Assembly: GCF_019042275.1 (NCBI RefSeq)
Contig: NZ_JAHQCW010000023.1
Coordinates: forward strand, 32,695 to 96,694
Source: Diplocloster agilis
GTDB lineage: Bacteria; Bacillota; Clostridia; Lachnospirales; Lachnospiraceae
Direction of reading: 5' to 3'
Length of the DNA stretch: 64,000 nt
Position 1 is the stretch's first letter; each line of letters opens with the position of its first letter. This document shows positions 25,576 through 33,196 of the stretch, piece by piece. The position numbers were made by a program, and so were the translations under genes. A model generated the notes under the pieces. The model was not told where the DNA came from. It worked only from the letters and a program-made list of their open reading frames with translations, and did no database searches.

Positions 25576-26339
25576 GGCCGCTCACCTCCAAGCACAGAAA
25601 GGACATCCAGTATTTCGTGATAGAATACACTGCGAGATTTTTCACCCTTTATGATTTCATTGAATATTTTTCCGTCTTTAAGGAACAGAATGCGGCTAGC
25701 GTAACTGGCGCTGAACGGGTCATGGGTCACCATGATGATCGTTGCATTTGATTTCCTGTTGCGTTCCGACATGATTTCCAGCAGGATCCGGGCTGCATTT
25801 GAATCCAGTGAGCCTGTAGGCTCGTCGGCCATAATCAGATTGGGGCCGCCGGTTACGGCCCGCGCGAACGCGCATCGCTGTTTTTGGCCGCCGGAGACCT
25901 GATAGGGAAATTTTCCCAGCGCATCCCCAAGCTGTAAGGAATCCGCGATCTTGTGAACGCGGCTGTCAATCTCGTGAGGCGGCAGACGGTGAAGCGTTAA
26001 AGGCAAAGCGATATTCTCTTCCAGAGTCAGGTTATCCAGCAGATTAAAATCTTGGAACACAAAGCCGAGATGATCCCGCCGGAAGGCCGCCAGATTGTCT
26101 TCCGGTATGGAAGTGATATCTTGCTCCTCCAAATATATGTGCCCCGCGCTTACGGAGTCAATGGTAGAGATACAGTTAAGCAGAGTGGTTTTGCCGGAGC
26201 CGGACGCGCCCATCACACTGATAAATTCTCCTGTCTCTACTTGAAAGCTTACCCGATCCAGCGCTTTTGTTACGGCGCCTTGATTGCCGTAATATTTTTC
26301 GATCTGTTCCACTCGGAGTAAAGGTTGCCTGCGGTTCAT
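25569..26339 (-). CDS. BceA-like ABC transporter ATP-binding protein
   Basis: A 256-residue ATPase with Walker A GASGSGKT, signature VSGGQKQRCAFARAV and Walker B LIMADEPTGSLD. The length and the QKQR form match BceA. Its start codon overlaps the stop of the small membrane protein upstream (TAATG), and its end overlaps the permease. It probably powers peptide detoxification and also signals to the kinase encoded at 26929-27951. Confidence 0.9.
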   Translation of the reverse strand: MNRRQPLLRVEQIEKYYGNQGAVTKALDRVSFQVETGEFISVMGASGSGKTTLLNCISTIDSVSAGHIYLEEQDITSIPEDNLAAFRRDHLGFVFQDFNLLDNLTLEENIALPLTLHRLPPHEIDSRVHKIADSLQLGDALGKFPYQVSGGQKQRCAFARAVTGGPNLIMADEPTGSLDSNAARILLEIMSERNRKSNATIIMVTHDPFSASYASRILFLKDGKIFNEIIKGEKSRSVFYHEILDVLSVLGGERPC

Positions 26340-26791
26340 TACGGTTCCACCACCCTTCCATCTGTAATAGTAATATCCCGGTCGGCAAATTTTAAGACGT
26401 AGGTTTTGGTCATGTCATCTGCCGTTTCGATATAGATTTTCATAGTTCCCTGCATCGTCGGGGAAAATTCATCTTCCAAAGTATAGGTCTTGATTTCTTC
26501 TATAACAGTTCCGTCTATACCCCGCACAGTGCTTTCCTCAAGTGTTGGGATGACATTCCGGAAGGGAAAGTGTCCGTCGATGGTCACCTCTTTGACAGTT
26601 CCGCCTTCGGTTATAAAGACAACTCCGCTGGAATCGGACCGGATTCCCGACGCCTTTGATAATAGAAAAATCAAACACAGGCCCAGAATCATAACTGCCA
26701 AGCCGGCCGCGGCAATAAGAAACCTCTTGTTTACACGGCCCTTTGCGGGAGGAATGGTTCTCCCGCGAACCTCTTTTCTGCTGCTTCGCAC
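26339..26791 (-). CDS. Small single-pass membrane protein in the Bce-type operon
   Basis: A 150-residue protein with a basic N-terminus, one membrane helix (about residues 23-45, FLIAAAGLAVMILGLCLIFLL) and an extracytoplasmic domain of about 100 residues, mostly beta-rich by eye and ending ITDGRVVEP. It starts with GTG, with GGAGG 9 bp upstream. I do not recognise the family. It lies between kinase and ATPase genes and overlaps the ATPase start, so it is co-translated. A helper, sensor or ligand-binding role for the module is plausible but unproven. Confidence 0.7.
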   Translation of the reverse strand: MRSSRKEVRGRTIPPAKGRVNKRFLIAAAGLAVMILGLCLIFLLSKASGIRSDSSGVVFITEGGTVKEVTIDGHFPFRNVIPTLEESTVRGIDGTVIEEIKTYTLEDEFSPTMQGTMKIYIETADDMTKTYVLKFADRDITITDGRVVEP

Positions 26792-26928
26792 ACTTATACA
26801 CCTCCTTTTTTGATATATCTACATTTTAAAAGGAGGCGGGACCGGATGGTATAAAAGTCCATTCATTTTATCTGACAGTTTTGTAAGATTATATCATAGG
26901 CAGCGGAACCGTTCTGTCCGGAGGGTCA

Positions 26929-27951
26929 TCAGTCCAGCGGTTTTATTTTCAGATAATCATTTTTCGGAAAATAAAGGGTGACGGTCGTATATTGGTTTGG
27001 CTCAGATGCTATCTCTATGCCGATGCCGAGTTTATCGCACAGCTGTTTACAAAGATACAAACCGATGCCGGTGGCATGATTCCCGGTTCTGCCGTTGCTT
27101 CCAACAAAGCCTTTATCGAATACGCGGCCAATCTCGCTGGGTTTAATGCCAATGCCATGATCCGTGACAGATAATGCGATATAATTTCCCTTGTCCTGAG
27201 AGACGATCTCTATAACCGGCGGGCGCTCTCCCTGATATTTGATGCTGTTGAGGAGAATCTGACTGAGAATAAAATGAACCCACTTATCATCTGAATATAC
27301 GGAATCATAAATAGCGTCCGCATGGACGTTCACTCCATTTTGGATCAAAAATTGCTTGTTTCTGACCAGCACATCCAGGACACAGTCCTTCAGCGGGATT
27401 TCTCTGATCAGATAATCCTTTTCCACGCTTCCCAACCGGGCATAGAACAGAACACGTTCTACATCCTGTTCGATTAATCCCGTCTGAGCTGCAATTTTCC
27501 GCGTGATATCCGACTTATTATTTTCACAGATCAACTGAATACCCGTAATCGGAACCTTGATTTCATGAATCCATTGTTCGATATAATCCCGATACTCATC
27601 ATTTACCCGTTTTGCATGCGCTACCTCATTCGTCATCGACTTAAAAGCCTCTTTCACAAGCCGGAAATACACCTGTTCCAAAACGGATTCCGGCCTGTCC
27701 ACGATTTCTGCCAGCAGATATTTTTGATTCAGGGATTCGAAGACAGAAAGCAATTGTCCGATCCGCTTCCTTTGCTTCCAATAATCAAAGCCCAAGGCCC
27801 CGGTTACGATACAGGCATAGCATATCCACAATAAAATAAGCTCTGCCCTGCCGACACCGAAAAAAACCAGCAATATGGAAAAGAACAAGCCGCCGGCAAG
27901 ACAAATAAGTAAAGTGCCTTTTTTCTCATCAACATAGTCAGATATTATCAT
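26929..27951 (-). CDS. BceS-like sensor histidine kinase
   Basis: A 340-residue intramembrane-sensing kinase. Two helices (about 13-33 and 37-57) have almost no extracellular loop. The phospho-acceptor is in YIEQWIHEIKVPITGIQL, and the ATP domain has DHGIGIKPSEIGRVFDKGF and ATGIGLYLCKQL. The WIHEIKxP form is typical of BceS kinases, which sense through the BceAB transporter. Its start overlaps the stop of the regulator gene by 4 bp. Confidence 0.9.
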   Translation of the reverse strand: MIISDYVDEKKGTLLICLAGGLFFSILLVFFGVGRAELILLWICYACIVTGALGFDYWKQRKRIGQLLSVFESLNQKYLLAEIVDRPESVLEQVYFRLVKEAFKSMTNEVAHAKRVNDEYRDYIEQWIHEIKVPITGIQLICENNKSDITRKIAAQTGLIEQDVERVLFYARLGSVEKDYLIREIPLKDCVLDVLVRNKQFLIQNGVNVHADAIYDSVYSDDKWVHFILSQILLNSIKYQGERPPVIEIVSQDKGNYIALSVTDHGIGIKPSEIGRVFDKGFVGSNGRTGNHATGIGLYLCKQLCDKLGIGIEIASEPNQYTTVTLYFPKNDYLKIKPLD

Positions 27952-28613
27952 ATTTTATATCCCATGCCTCTTTTTGTCTGTATAAAATTATCCAATCCAA
28001 GTTCCCGCAGCTTCCCGCGTATCCGCATCATATTCACACTCAGGGTATTGTCATCCATATGGATGCCGTTATCCCACAGATACTCGATCAGGTCTAATCT
28101 GGAAACAATTTTCCCCGGCCTCGTAAAAAGAACGTATAAAATTTTCAGTTCAGTCTTTGTCAATTCCGCCTCTTTACAGTCAAAGAGCAGCGTACCGGCT
28201 ACCGGTTTGAGCTTCACACCCCGATACTCGACGTAATCCGGCTGCCCGTTCCCTTTTCCTTTTTTCAAAAGCAGACTGATCCGGGCCAGCATAACCGGGA
28301 TATTATACGGCTTCGATATAAAATCATCCCCACCCAAAGTCAGGGCCTGCAGCTCATCCATTGCCGTATTGCGCCCGGTAATAAACAGTATCGGCGTAGC
28401 GGTAAAACTACGTATACTTGTGCATAGACGATAACCGTCCTGTCCCGGCAAATTAACATCCAGTAGAATCAAATCAGGGCCATCTGCTTTGACTTGCCCG
28501 ATAACATCATCGAAATCTGCAATGCACTCAACGGAATATCCGGCGTTGGATAAAAGAAGTTTCAGCTCCTCTCGAATTATTTCGTCATCTTCGATAATCA
28601 ATATTTTATACAT
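27948..28613 (-). CDS. BceR-like response regulator
   Basis: A 221-residue OmpR-type regulator with a receiver domain (IIEDDEII, Asp in LILLDVNLPGQDGY, Lys in DDFISKPY) and a winged helix (ELTKTELKILYVLFTRPGKIVSR..LIEYLWDNG). I place the start at ATG 28613, with GGAGG 7 bp upstream, rather than TTG 28619. It is the first gene of the minus-strand operon regulator-kinase-small protein-ATPase-permease. Confidence 0.9.
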   Translation of the reverse strand: MYKILIIEDDEIIREELKLLLSNAGYSVECIADFDDVIGQVKADGPDLILLDVNLPGQDGYRLCTSIRSFTATPILFITGRNTAMDELQALTLGGDDFISKPYNIPVMLARISLLLKKGKGNGQPDYVEYRGVKLKPVAGTLLFDCKEAELTKTELKILYVLFTRPGKIVSRLDLIEYLWDNGIHMDDNTLSVNMMRIRGKLRELGLDNFIQTKRGMGYKI

Positions 28614-28655
28614 GACCAAGCCTCCGTATTACAGAAGTTAACTCCTGTACCTTCT

Positions 28656-28684
28656 ATTATATTTTGTGTACTGAAATAGCTCAA
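28656..28684 (-). promoter_or_regulatory. Promoter of the Bce-type operon
   Basis: On the minus strand TTGAGC (28679-28684), a 17-bp spacer and TATAAT (28656-28661). It lies between the regulator gene and the family-A palindrome in the 512-bp gap 28614-29125. Confidence 0.65.
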
Positions 28685-28757
28685 GTGTGAAATGAATATT
28701 ATCATGTCTCACAAGTAAAAAAAATTCTGCACATGAATCTAAGCCATCACCAAAGCA

Positions 28758-29041
28758 GGAGCGGGCAGGCGCAGGGACGGTCTCCGGGAACGGGGGAGAA
28801 AAGCGGCTTGGGCCGAATCGCTTGAGGCCATGCCTTAGAACGGGTTACGCAAAAGAGGGCAAAACCTCGCAGGACCCGGGGCACTGTTTGAGCCATCTTT
28901 TTGGCGAGTTTGCCCCGGGTCCTGCTAATCAGAGGTTTTACCCTCTTTGGAGTTACCCGTTCTTAGGCATGACCGAAGCGATTCGGCCCAAGCCGCTTTT
29001 CTCCCCCGTTCCCGGAGACCGTCCCTGCGCCTGTCCGCTCC
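28758..29041. repeat. Large imperfect palindrome, family A, copy 2
   Basis: A 284-bp inverted repeat with ends GGAGCGGGC and GTCCGCTCC. It shares the core blocks with the copies at 791-1138 and 47148-47428 (TTAGAACGGGTTACGCA, CCTCGCAGG, GTTTGAGCC, GGCGAGTTTG, GGAGTTACCCGTTCTTAG). The outer arms are unrelated to copy 3 yet pair almost perfectly with each other. It is divergently placed between the Bce regulator promoter and the ylxM promoter. Confidence 0.88.
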
Positions 29042-29080
29042 GCCCCTTAGCCCGCTTGAAAAACTGTCAAGAAAAAATAC

Positions 29081-29109
29081 TTGACACCCGCGCGAACTTC
29101 CTGTATAGT
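29081..29109 (+). promoter_or_regulatory. Consensus promoter of the ylxM-ffh operon
   Basis: A perfect TTGACA (29081-29086), a 17-bp spacer and TATAGT (29104-29109). The ylxM start is only 17 bp after the -10, so the leader is very short. Confidence 0.85.
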
Positions 29110-29125
29110 AACAAAGGTGATAAAA

Positions 29126-29470
29126 ATGGAGAAATTCCTGGAGCAGGCATATTTGTATGATTTTTATGGCGAACTGCTGACAGAGCATCAAAAACAGATA
29201 TACGGGGATTTTGTCCTGAATGATTTATCCCTGAGCGAGATTGCCGAAGAGCAGGGGATCAGCCGGCAGGGCGTACACGATCTGGTCCGGCGGTGCGATA
29301 AGATATTAAAGGATTATGAAGATAAATTGCATCTGGTGGAGAAGTTTTTATTTATCAAAAAACAAATTCAGGAGATGCAGCACATTATGGAATCGATGGA
29401 AGCTTGTGAAGAGCCGGAAAAGCTTGGCAGACTGAGGCAGATATCCGGTGAGATCCTGGAGGAGTTATAA
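29126..29470 (+). CDS. ylxM: YlxM-type helix-turn-helix protein, SRP-associated
   Basis: A 114-residue UPF0122 protein with a sigma-70 region 4-like helix-turn-helix (LSEIAEEQGISRQGVHDLVRRC, about residues 40-61) followed by a coiled-coil tail. YlxM is encoded with Ffh in Gram-positive bacteria and affects SRP function in streptococci. The start at 29126 follows AAAGGTGATAAAA. The longer upstream frame runs through the promoter. It ends 3 bp before ffh. Confidence 0.88.
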   Translation: MEKFLEQAYLYDFYGELLTEHQKQIYGDFVLNDLSLSEIAEEQGISRQGVHDLVRRCDKILKDYEDKLHLVEKFLFIKKQIQEMQHIMESMEACEEPEKLGRLRQISGEILEEL

Positions 29471-29473
29471 TAC

Positions 29474-30823
29474 ATGGCATTTGAGAGCTTATCAGACAAA
29501 CTACAGAATATATTCAAGAACCTGCGCAGCAAGGGCAGGCTGACCGAAGCGGATGTCAAGGCATCGCTAAAAGAGGTTAAGATGGCGTTGCTGGAAGCGG
29601 ATGTCAGCTTCAAGGTGGTCAAACAGTTCATGAAAGCCGTGCAGGAGCGCGCGGTGGGGCAGGATGTGTTAAACGGACTGAATCCCGGACAGATGGTGAT
29701 CAAGATCGTCAACGAAGAGATGGTCAATCTGATGGGAGCGGAAACCACGGAGATCGCGCTGCAGCCGGCGGGTGAGATTACGGTTCTTATGATGATGGGA
29801 CTTCAGGGAGCCGGTAAAACGACCACCACGGCTAAAATCGCGGGAAAGTTAAAATCCAAAGGCCGTAAGCCATTGCTGGTGGCCTGTGATATCTACCGGC
29901 CCGCGGCGATACAGCAGCTGCAGATCAACGGTGACAAACAGGGCGTGGAAGTATTTTCCATGGGAGACAAGAACAAGCCTGTCAATATCGCCAAAGCGGC
30001 AATAGAGCATGCCTCCAAAAACGGACACAATGTAGTGATCCTGGATACTGCCGGGCGCTTACATGTGGACGAAGACATGATGAACGAGCTGATCGAGATC
30101 AAGGAGAACGTCACGGTCAACCAGAGCCTTCTGGTTGTGGATGCCATGACCGGGCAGGATGCGGTGAATGTGGCGTCCATGTTCGATGAGAAGATCGGCA
30201 TTGACGGAGTGATTCTGACGAAACTGGACGGTGATACCCGGGGCGGGGCGGCGCTTTCGATCCGGGCCGTAACCGGAAAGCCGATATTATATATAGGTAT
30301 GGGAGAAAAGCTTTCGGATCTGGAACAGTTCTATCCGGACCGTATGGCGTCCCGTATCCTGGGCATGGGCGATGTGCTCACGCTGATCGAGAAAGTACAA
30401 AACGACATCGACGAGGACAAAGCCAGAGAGATGGAGCGCAAGCTGCGCAAAGCGGAGTTTGGATTTGACGACTATCTGGAACAGATGCAGCAGATCAAGA
30501 AAATGGGCGGTCTCTCAGACCTGCTGGGCATGATTCCCGGTATGGGAGCCCAGATGAAGAACATCGACGAAGTGGTGGATGACAAGGCCATGTCCCGTGT
30601 GGAGGCCATGATCCTGTCCATGACGCCCCAGGAGCGTTCCAATCCAAGCGTTCTGAACCCGTCGCGGAAGAAGCGGATCGCGGACGGCGCCGGAGTTAAC
30701 ATCAGTGAAGTAAACCGGCTGGTAAAGCAGTTTGAGCAGGGCAAGAAAATGATGAAGCAGCTTCCCGGTATGATGGGCGGCAAAATGGGTGGTAAAAGAG
30801 GCAAGTTTCGGCTTCCCTTTTAA
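29474..30823 (+). CDS. ffh: Signal recognition particle GTPase
   Basis: A 449-residue SRP54/Ffh. The N domain is followed by the G domain with P-loop GLQGAGKTTTTAKIA (near residue 110), DTAGRLHVDE and TKLDGDTRGGAALS. The C-terminal M domain has the RNA-binding segment MTPQERSNPSVLNPSRKKRIADGAG and a methionine- and glycine-rich end. It binds signal sequences on the ribosome and targets them to FtsY/Sec. Its gene follows ylxM and precedes rpsP, a conserved Firmicutes order. Confidence 0.97.
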   Translation: MAFESLSDKLQNIFKNLRSKGRLTEADVKASLKEVKMALLEADVSFKVVKQFMKAVQERAVGQDVLNGLNPGQMVIKIVNEEMVNLMGAETTEIALQPAGEITVLMMMGLQGAGKTTTTAKIAGKLKSKGRKPLLVACDIYRPAAIQQLQINGDKQGVEVFSMGDKNKPVNIAKAAIEHASKNGHNVVILDTAGRLHVDEDMMNELIEIKENVTVNQSLLVVDAMTGQDAVNVASMFDEKIGIDGVILTKLDGDTRGGAALSIRAVTGKPILYIGMGEKLSDLEQFYPDRMASRILGMGDVLTLIEKVQNDIDEDKAREMERKLRKAEFGFDDYLEQMQQIKKMGGLSDLLGMIPGMGAQMKNIDEVVDDKAMSRVEAMILSMTPQERSNPSVLNPSRKKRIADGAGVNISEVNRLVKQFEQGKKMMKQLPGMMGGKMGGKRGKFRLPF

Positions 30824-30857
30824 CATATAGAGAAAACCTGATAAGGAGGTGAAAGTA

Positions 30858-31103
30858 ATGGCAGTAAAAATCAGATTAAAAAGAATGGGTGCTAAGAAAA
30901 AACCTTTCTATAGAATCATCGTCGCAGATTCCAGATCCCCCAGAGATGGAAAATTCATCGAAGAGATCGGAACCTATGATCCCAACCAGGATCCCAGTGT
31001 ATTCAAGGTTGACGAAGAGCTGGCAAAGAAATGGCTGGCAAATGGCGCACAGCCCACAGAAGTAGTCGGCAAGATCTTCAAATTAGCAGGCATTGAAAAG
31101 TAA
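30858..31103 (+). CDS. rpsP: Ribosomal protein S16
   Basis: An 81-residue small-subunit protein beginning [31 protein letters not shown], the S16 signature. ATG 30858 is the start, since AAGGAGG lies about 7 bp upstream; an in-frame GTG at 30849 lies within that ribosome binding site. It is followed by khpA. Confidence 0.97.
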   Translation: MAVKIRLKRMGAKKKPFYRIIVADSRSPRDGKFIEEIGTYDPNQDPSVFKVDEELAKKWLANGAQPTEVVGKIFKLAGIEK

Positions 31104-31131
31104 TGATAGCTTGGCCTGGAGGTGAATAGCC

Positions 31132-31359
31132 ATGAAAGAACTGGTGGAAGTAATCGCCAAAGCATTGGTAGATCATCCGGACGAAGTAGTCGTCACACAG
31201 ACGGAGAACAACAAAGGGATTACGGTTGAGCTTCACGTGGCCAAGGAAGATATGGGTAAGGTCATTGGTAAGCAGGGCCGTATCGCCAAAGCGATCCGTT
31301 CCGTTGTCAAAGCGGCCGCATCCCGGGATGATCAGAATGTAATGGTTGAAATCGTTTAA
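31132..31359 (+). CDS. khpA: KH-domain RNA-binding protein
   Basis: A 75-residue single KH-domain protein (KhpA/YlqC). The GKVIGKQGRIAKAIRSVVKAAA loop is the GxxG nucleic-acid-binding motif. In Gram-positive bacteria it pairs with KhpB/EloR and affects cell elongation and RNA binding. GGAGGTGAATAGCC precedes the ATG. It lies in the usual position between rpsP and rimM. Confidence 0.94.
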   Translation: MKELVEVIAKALVDHPDEVVVTQTENNKGITVELHVAKEDMGKVIGKQGRIAKAIRSVVKAAASRDDQNVMVEIV

Positions 31360-31376
31360 CCATACAAACAGAACCA

Positions 31377-31466
31377 AAAGGGACAGTCCTCAGGTTCCAT
31401 AAGATGTTTAACAAAGCGGAACCATTCCGCCCTCTTATGAGACCTGCGGATAGTCCTTTCTTTTTT
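31377..31466 (+). terminator. Long attenuator-like hairpin between khpA and rimM
   Basis: AAAGG..CAGGT..ATAAGA (31377-31404) pairs in blocks with TCTTAT..ACCTG..GTCCTTT (31433-31459), with a GGAA/TTCC hairpin in the loop, followed by CTTTTTT. It would reduce read-through into rimM/trmD, or it could be regulated. rimM starts about 90 bp later. Confidence 0.5.
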
Positions 31467-31557
31467 ATTCCACGGCAAAGGATTGCGCGTTTCGGAAATA
31501 GGTATACCGGCAAGAGCCATACAGAAACACAAAGAATAAAACAGGAGAACAAATCAT

Positions 31558-32064
31558 ATGGAGCAATATTTGCAGGTAGGAGTCATATCCTCCACCCATG
31601 GGATTCGGGGAGAAGTCAAAGTATATCCCACCACGGATGATGTTTCCCGGTTCAAAAAATTAAAAAAAGTAATTCTGGATACAGGAAAAGAACAACGTTC
31701 CCTTGAGATTGAAGGAGTGAAATTTTTTAAGCAGTTTGTCATTCTCAAGTTTAAGGGCATTGATCACATAAATGACATCGAGAAATATAAAGGAAAACCG
31801 CTTATGGTAGCCCGGGAGCAGGCCGTTACACTGGCCCGGGATGAATATTTCGTGGCGGACCTGATCGGACTTCTGGCCATCACGGATGAAGGGGAGGAGT
31901 TAGGCACCCTGGTTGATGTGCTGGAAACCGGAGCCAATGACGTCTATGTGATCGGCACACCGGATCACAAGGAGCTTCTTCTTCCGGCGATCAAAGAATG
32001 CATCCTCGATGTCGATATGGAAGGCCGGAAGCTGCTGGTGCATCTCATGCCCGGCTTACGCTGA
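31558..32064 (+). CDS. rimM: 16S rRNA processing factor
   Basis: A 168-residue RimM. The N-terminal domain begins [25 protein letters not shown], and the C-terminal PRC-barrel contains [31 protein letters not shown]. It helps 30S maturation around S19. AGGAGAACAAATCAT precedes the ATG. It is followed by an array of GGACATGTCC repeats and then trmD. Confidence 0.96.
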   Translation: MEQYLQVGVISSTHGIRGEVKVYPTTDDVSRFKKLKKVILDTGKEQRSLEIEGVKFFKQFVILKFKGIDHINDIEKYKGKPLMVAREQAVTLARDEYFVADLIGLLAITDEGEELGTLVDVLETGANDVYVIGTPDHKELLLPAIKECILDVDMEGRKLLVHLMPGLR

Positions 32065-32081
32065 GCTAACTAAACGATTTG

Positions 32082-32195
32082 GGACATGTCCAAATCAGTT
32101 TGGGACATGTCTATTCTGAAACGGACATGTCCCAAACCGGAATGGACATGTCCCAAACCGGAATGGACATGTCCCAAACCGGAATGGACATGTCC
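32082..32195. repeat. Array of six 21-bp REP-like units between rimM and trmD
   Basis: The palindrome GGACATGTCC (one copy ends in T) starts at 32082, 32103, 32123, 32144, 32165 and 32186, so the period is 20-21 bp. Units 1-2 are flanked as TTTGGGACATGTCC and units 3-6 as GGACATGTCCCAAACCGG, so the array switches orientation once. The same units flank the RAYT transposase gene at 49994-50758. It interrupts an operon normally transcribed together. Confidence 0.9.
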
Positions 32196-32234
32196 CTTTT
32201 CGGTCTTTTCGGTATTTAAGCAGGAGGAAAACCA

Positions 32235-32984
32235 ATGAATTTTCATATACTGACATTGTTCCCTGAGATGATTATGCAGGGAATCGGAACCAGCATCACG
32301 GGCCGGGCCATCGAAGCCGGGCATATCTCGGTGGAGGCGGTGAATATCCGGGACTATTCGGATAATAAGCATTGCAAAGTGGATGACTACCCCTACGGGG
32401 GCGGCGCGGGTATGGTAATGTACGCAGAGCCTGTATTCCGGGCTTATGAGGCGGTCCGTGAAAAAATCGGGAAAACGCCCAGAGTGCTTTACATGACTCC
32501 CCAGGGCCGGGTGTTCCGGCAGGAAATGGCGGAGGAGCTTTCGAAGGAGGAGGATCTGATCTTTCTGTGCGGCCATTATGAGGGAATCGACGAGCGGGTA
32601 TTGGAGGAGATCGTGACGGACCATGTGTCGATCGGGGACTATGTGCTGACCGGCGGCGAACTGCCGGCGATGGTGATGATCGACGCTATCTCCCGTCTGG
32701 TGCCCGGAGTGCTGAACAACGATGCCTCCGCGGAAATCGAATCTTTTCACGACAACTTGCTGGAATACCCTCAATACAGCCGCCCGGAAGAGTGGCGGGG
32801 GAAAAAGGTGCCGGAGGTGCTGATGTCGGGACATCATGCCAATATAGAAAAATGGCGCAGAGAACAGTCTCTGATCCGGACCATGTTAAGACGCCCGGAT
32901 TTGCTGGAAAATGCAAACCTGACGAAACAGGAACGGGTTCTTGTTGATAAATGGATGAGGGAGCAGGATACGGACGCCGAGTGA
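32235..32984 (+). CDS. trmD: tRNA (guanine-N1)-methyltransferase
   Basis: A 249-residue TrmD with the SPOUT-fold knot: [12 protein letters not shown], then [12 protein letters not shown] and [29 protein letters not shown], which binds SAM. It methylates G37 of tRNAs with G36 to prevent frameshifting. CAGGAGGAAAACCA precedes the ATG. It follows rimM after the repeat array. Confidence 0.97.
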   Translation: MNFHILTLFPEMIMQGIGTSITGRAIEAGHISVEAVNIRDYSDNKHCKVDDYPYGGGAGMVMYAEPVFRAYEAVREKIGKTPRVLYMTPQGRVFRQEMAEELSKEEDLIFLCGHYEGIDERVLEEIVTDHVSIGDYVLTGGELPAMVMIDAISRLVPGVLNNDASAEIESFHDNLLEYPQYSRPEEWRGKKVPEVLMSGHHANIEKWRREQSLIRTMLRRPDLLENANLTKQERVLVDKWMREQDTDAE

Positions 32985-33006
32985 AACAGACGCCGGGTGA
33001 AATCCG

Positions 33007-33035
33007 TTGACAGCCTATTTTTAAAACCGTATAAT
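33007..33035 (+). promoter_or_regulatory. Full-consensus sigma-A promoter
   Basis: TTGACA (33007-33012), 17 bp, TATAAT (33030-33035). It drives the transsulfuration enzyme and dapF. The leader to the start codon is about 155 nt. I see no SAM riboswitch or T-box motif in it. Confidence 0.85.
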
Positions 33036-33196
33036 GGAAGATGTCCGAAGCAGAGTATGAAGCTATGAAAATAGAAGAGATCCAATAGAGATCCACAGCA
33101 AAATATGCATGCCCAGGACCGGTTTTAAAACTAAAGTCTTAGTCAGAAGCAACGCACTGGCTGTAGAATCCTAAAAGAAAAACGAGGTATGGACTT

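Noticed and set aside
28822..29191. Open frames through family-A copy 2
   Set aside because: Mirror-image coding with no family match; the region is a palindrome and the ylxM start is fixed by its own ribosome binding site.
32082..32195. CRISPR-like array
   Set aside because: The units are only about 10-14 bp with a 21-bp period, the spacers are themselves conserved (CAAACCGGAAT), and no cas genes are present.
33042..33089. Fifteen-codon leader peptide after the 33007 promoter
   Set aside because: The ATG has no ribosome binding site and the peptide has no run of regulatory codons.
33036..33196. SAM riboswitch or T-box before the transsulfuration gene
   Set aside because: The 155-nt leader has no SAM-I core and no T-box sequence; only weak hairpins.
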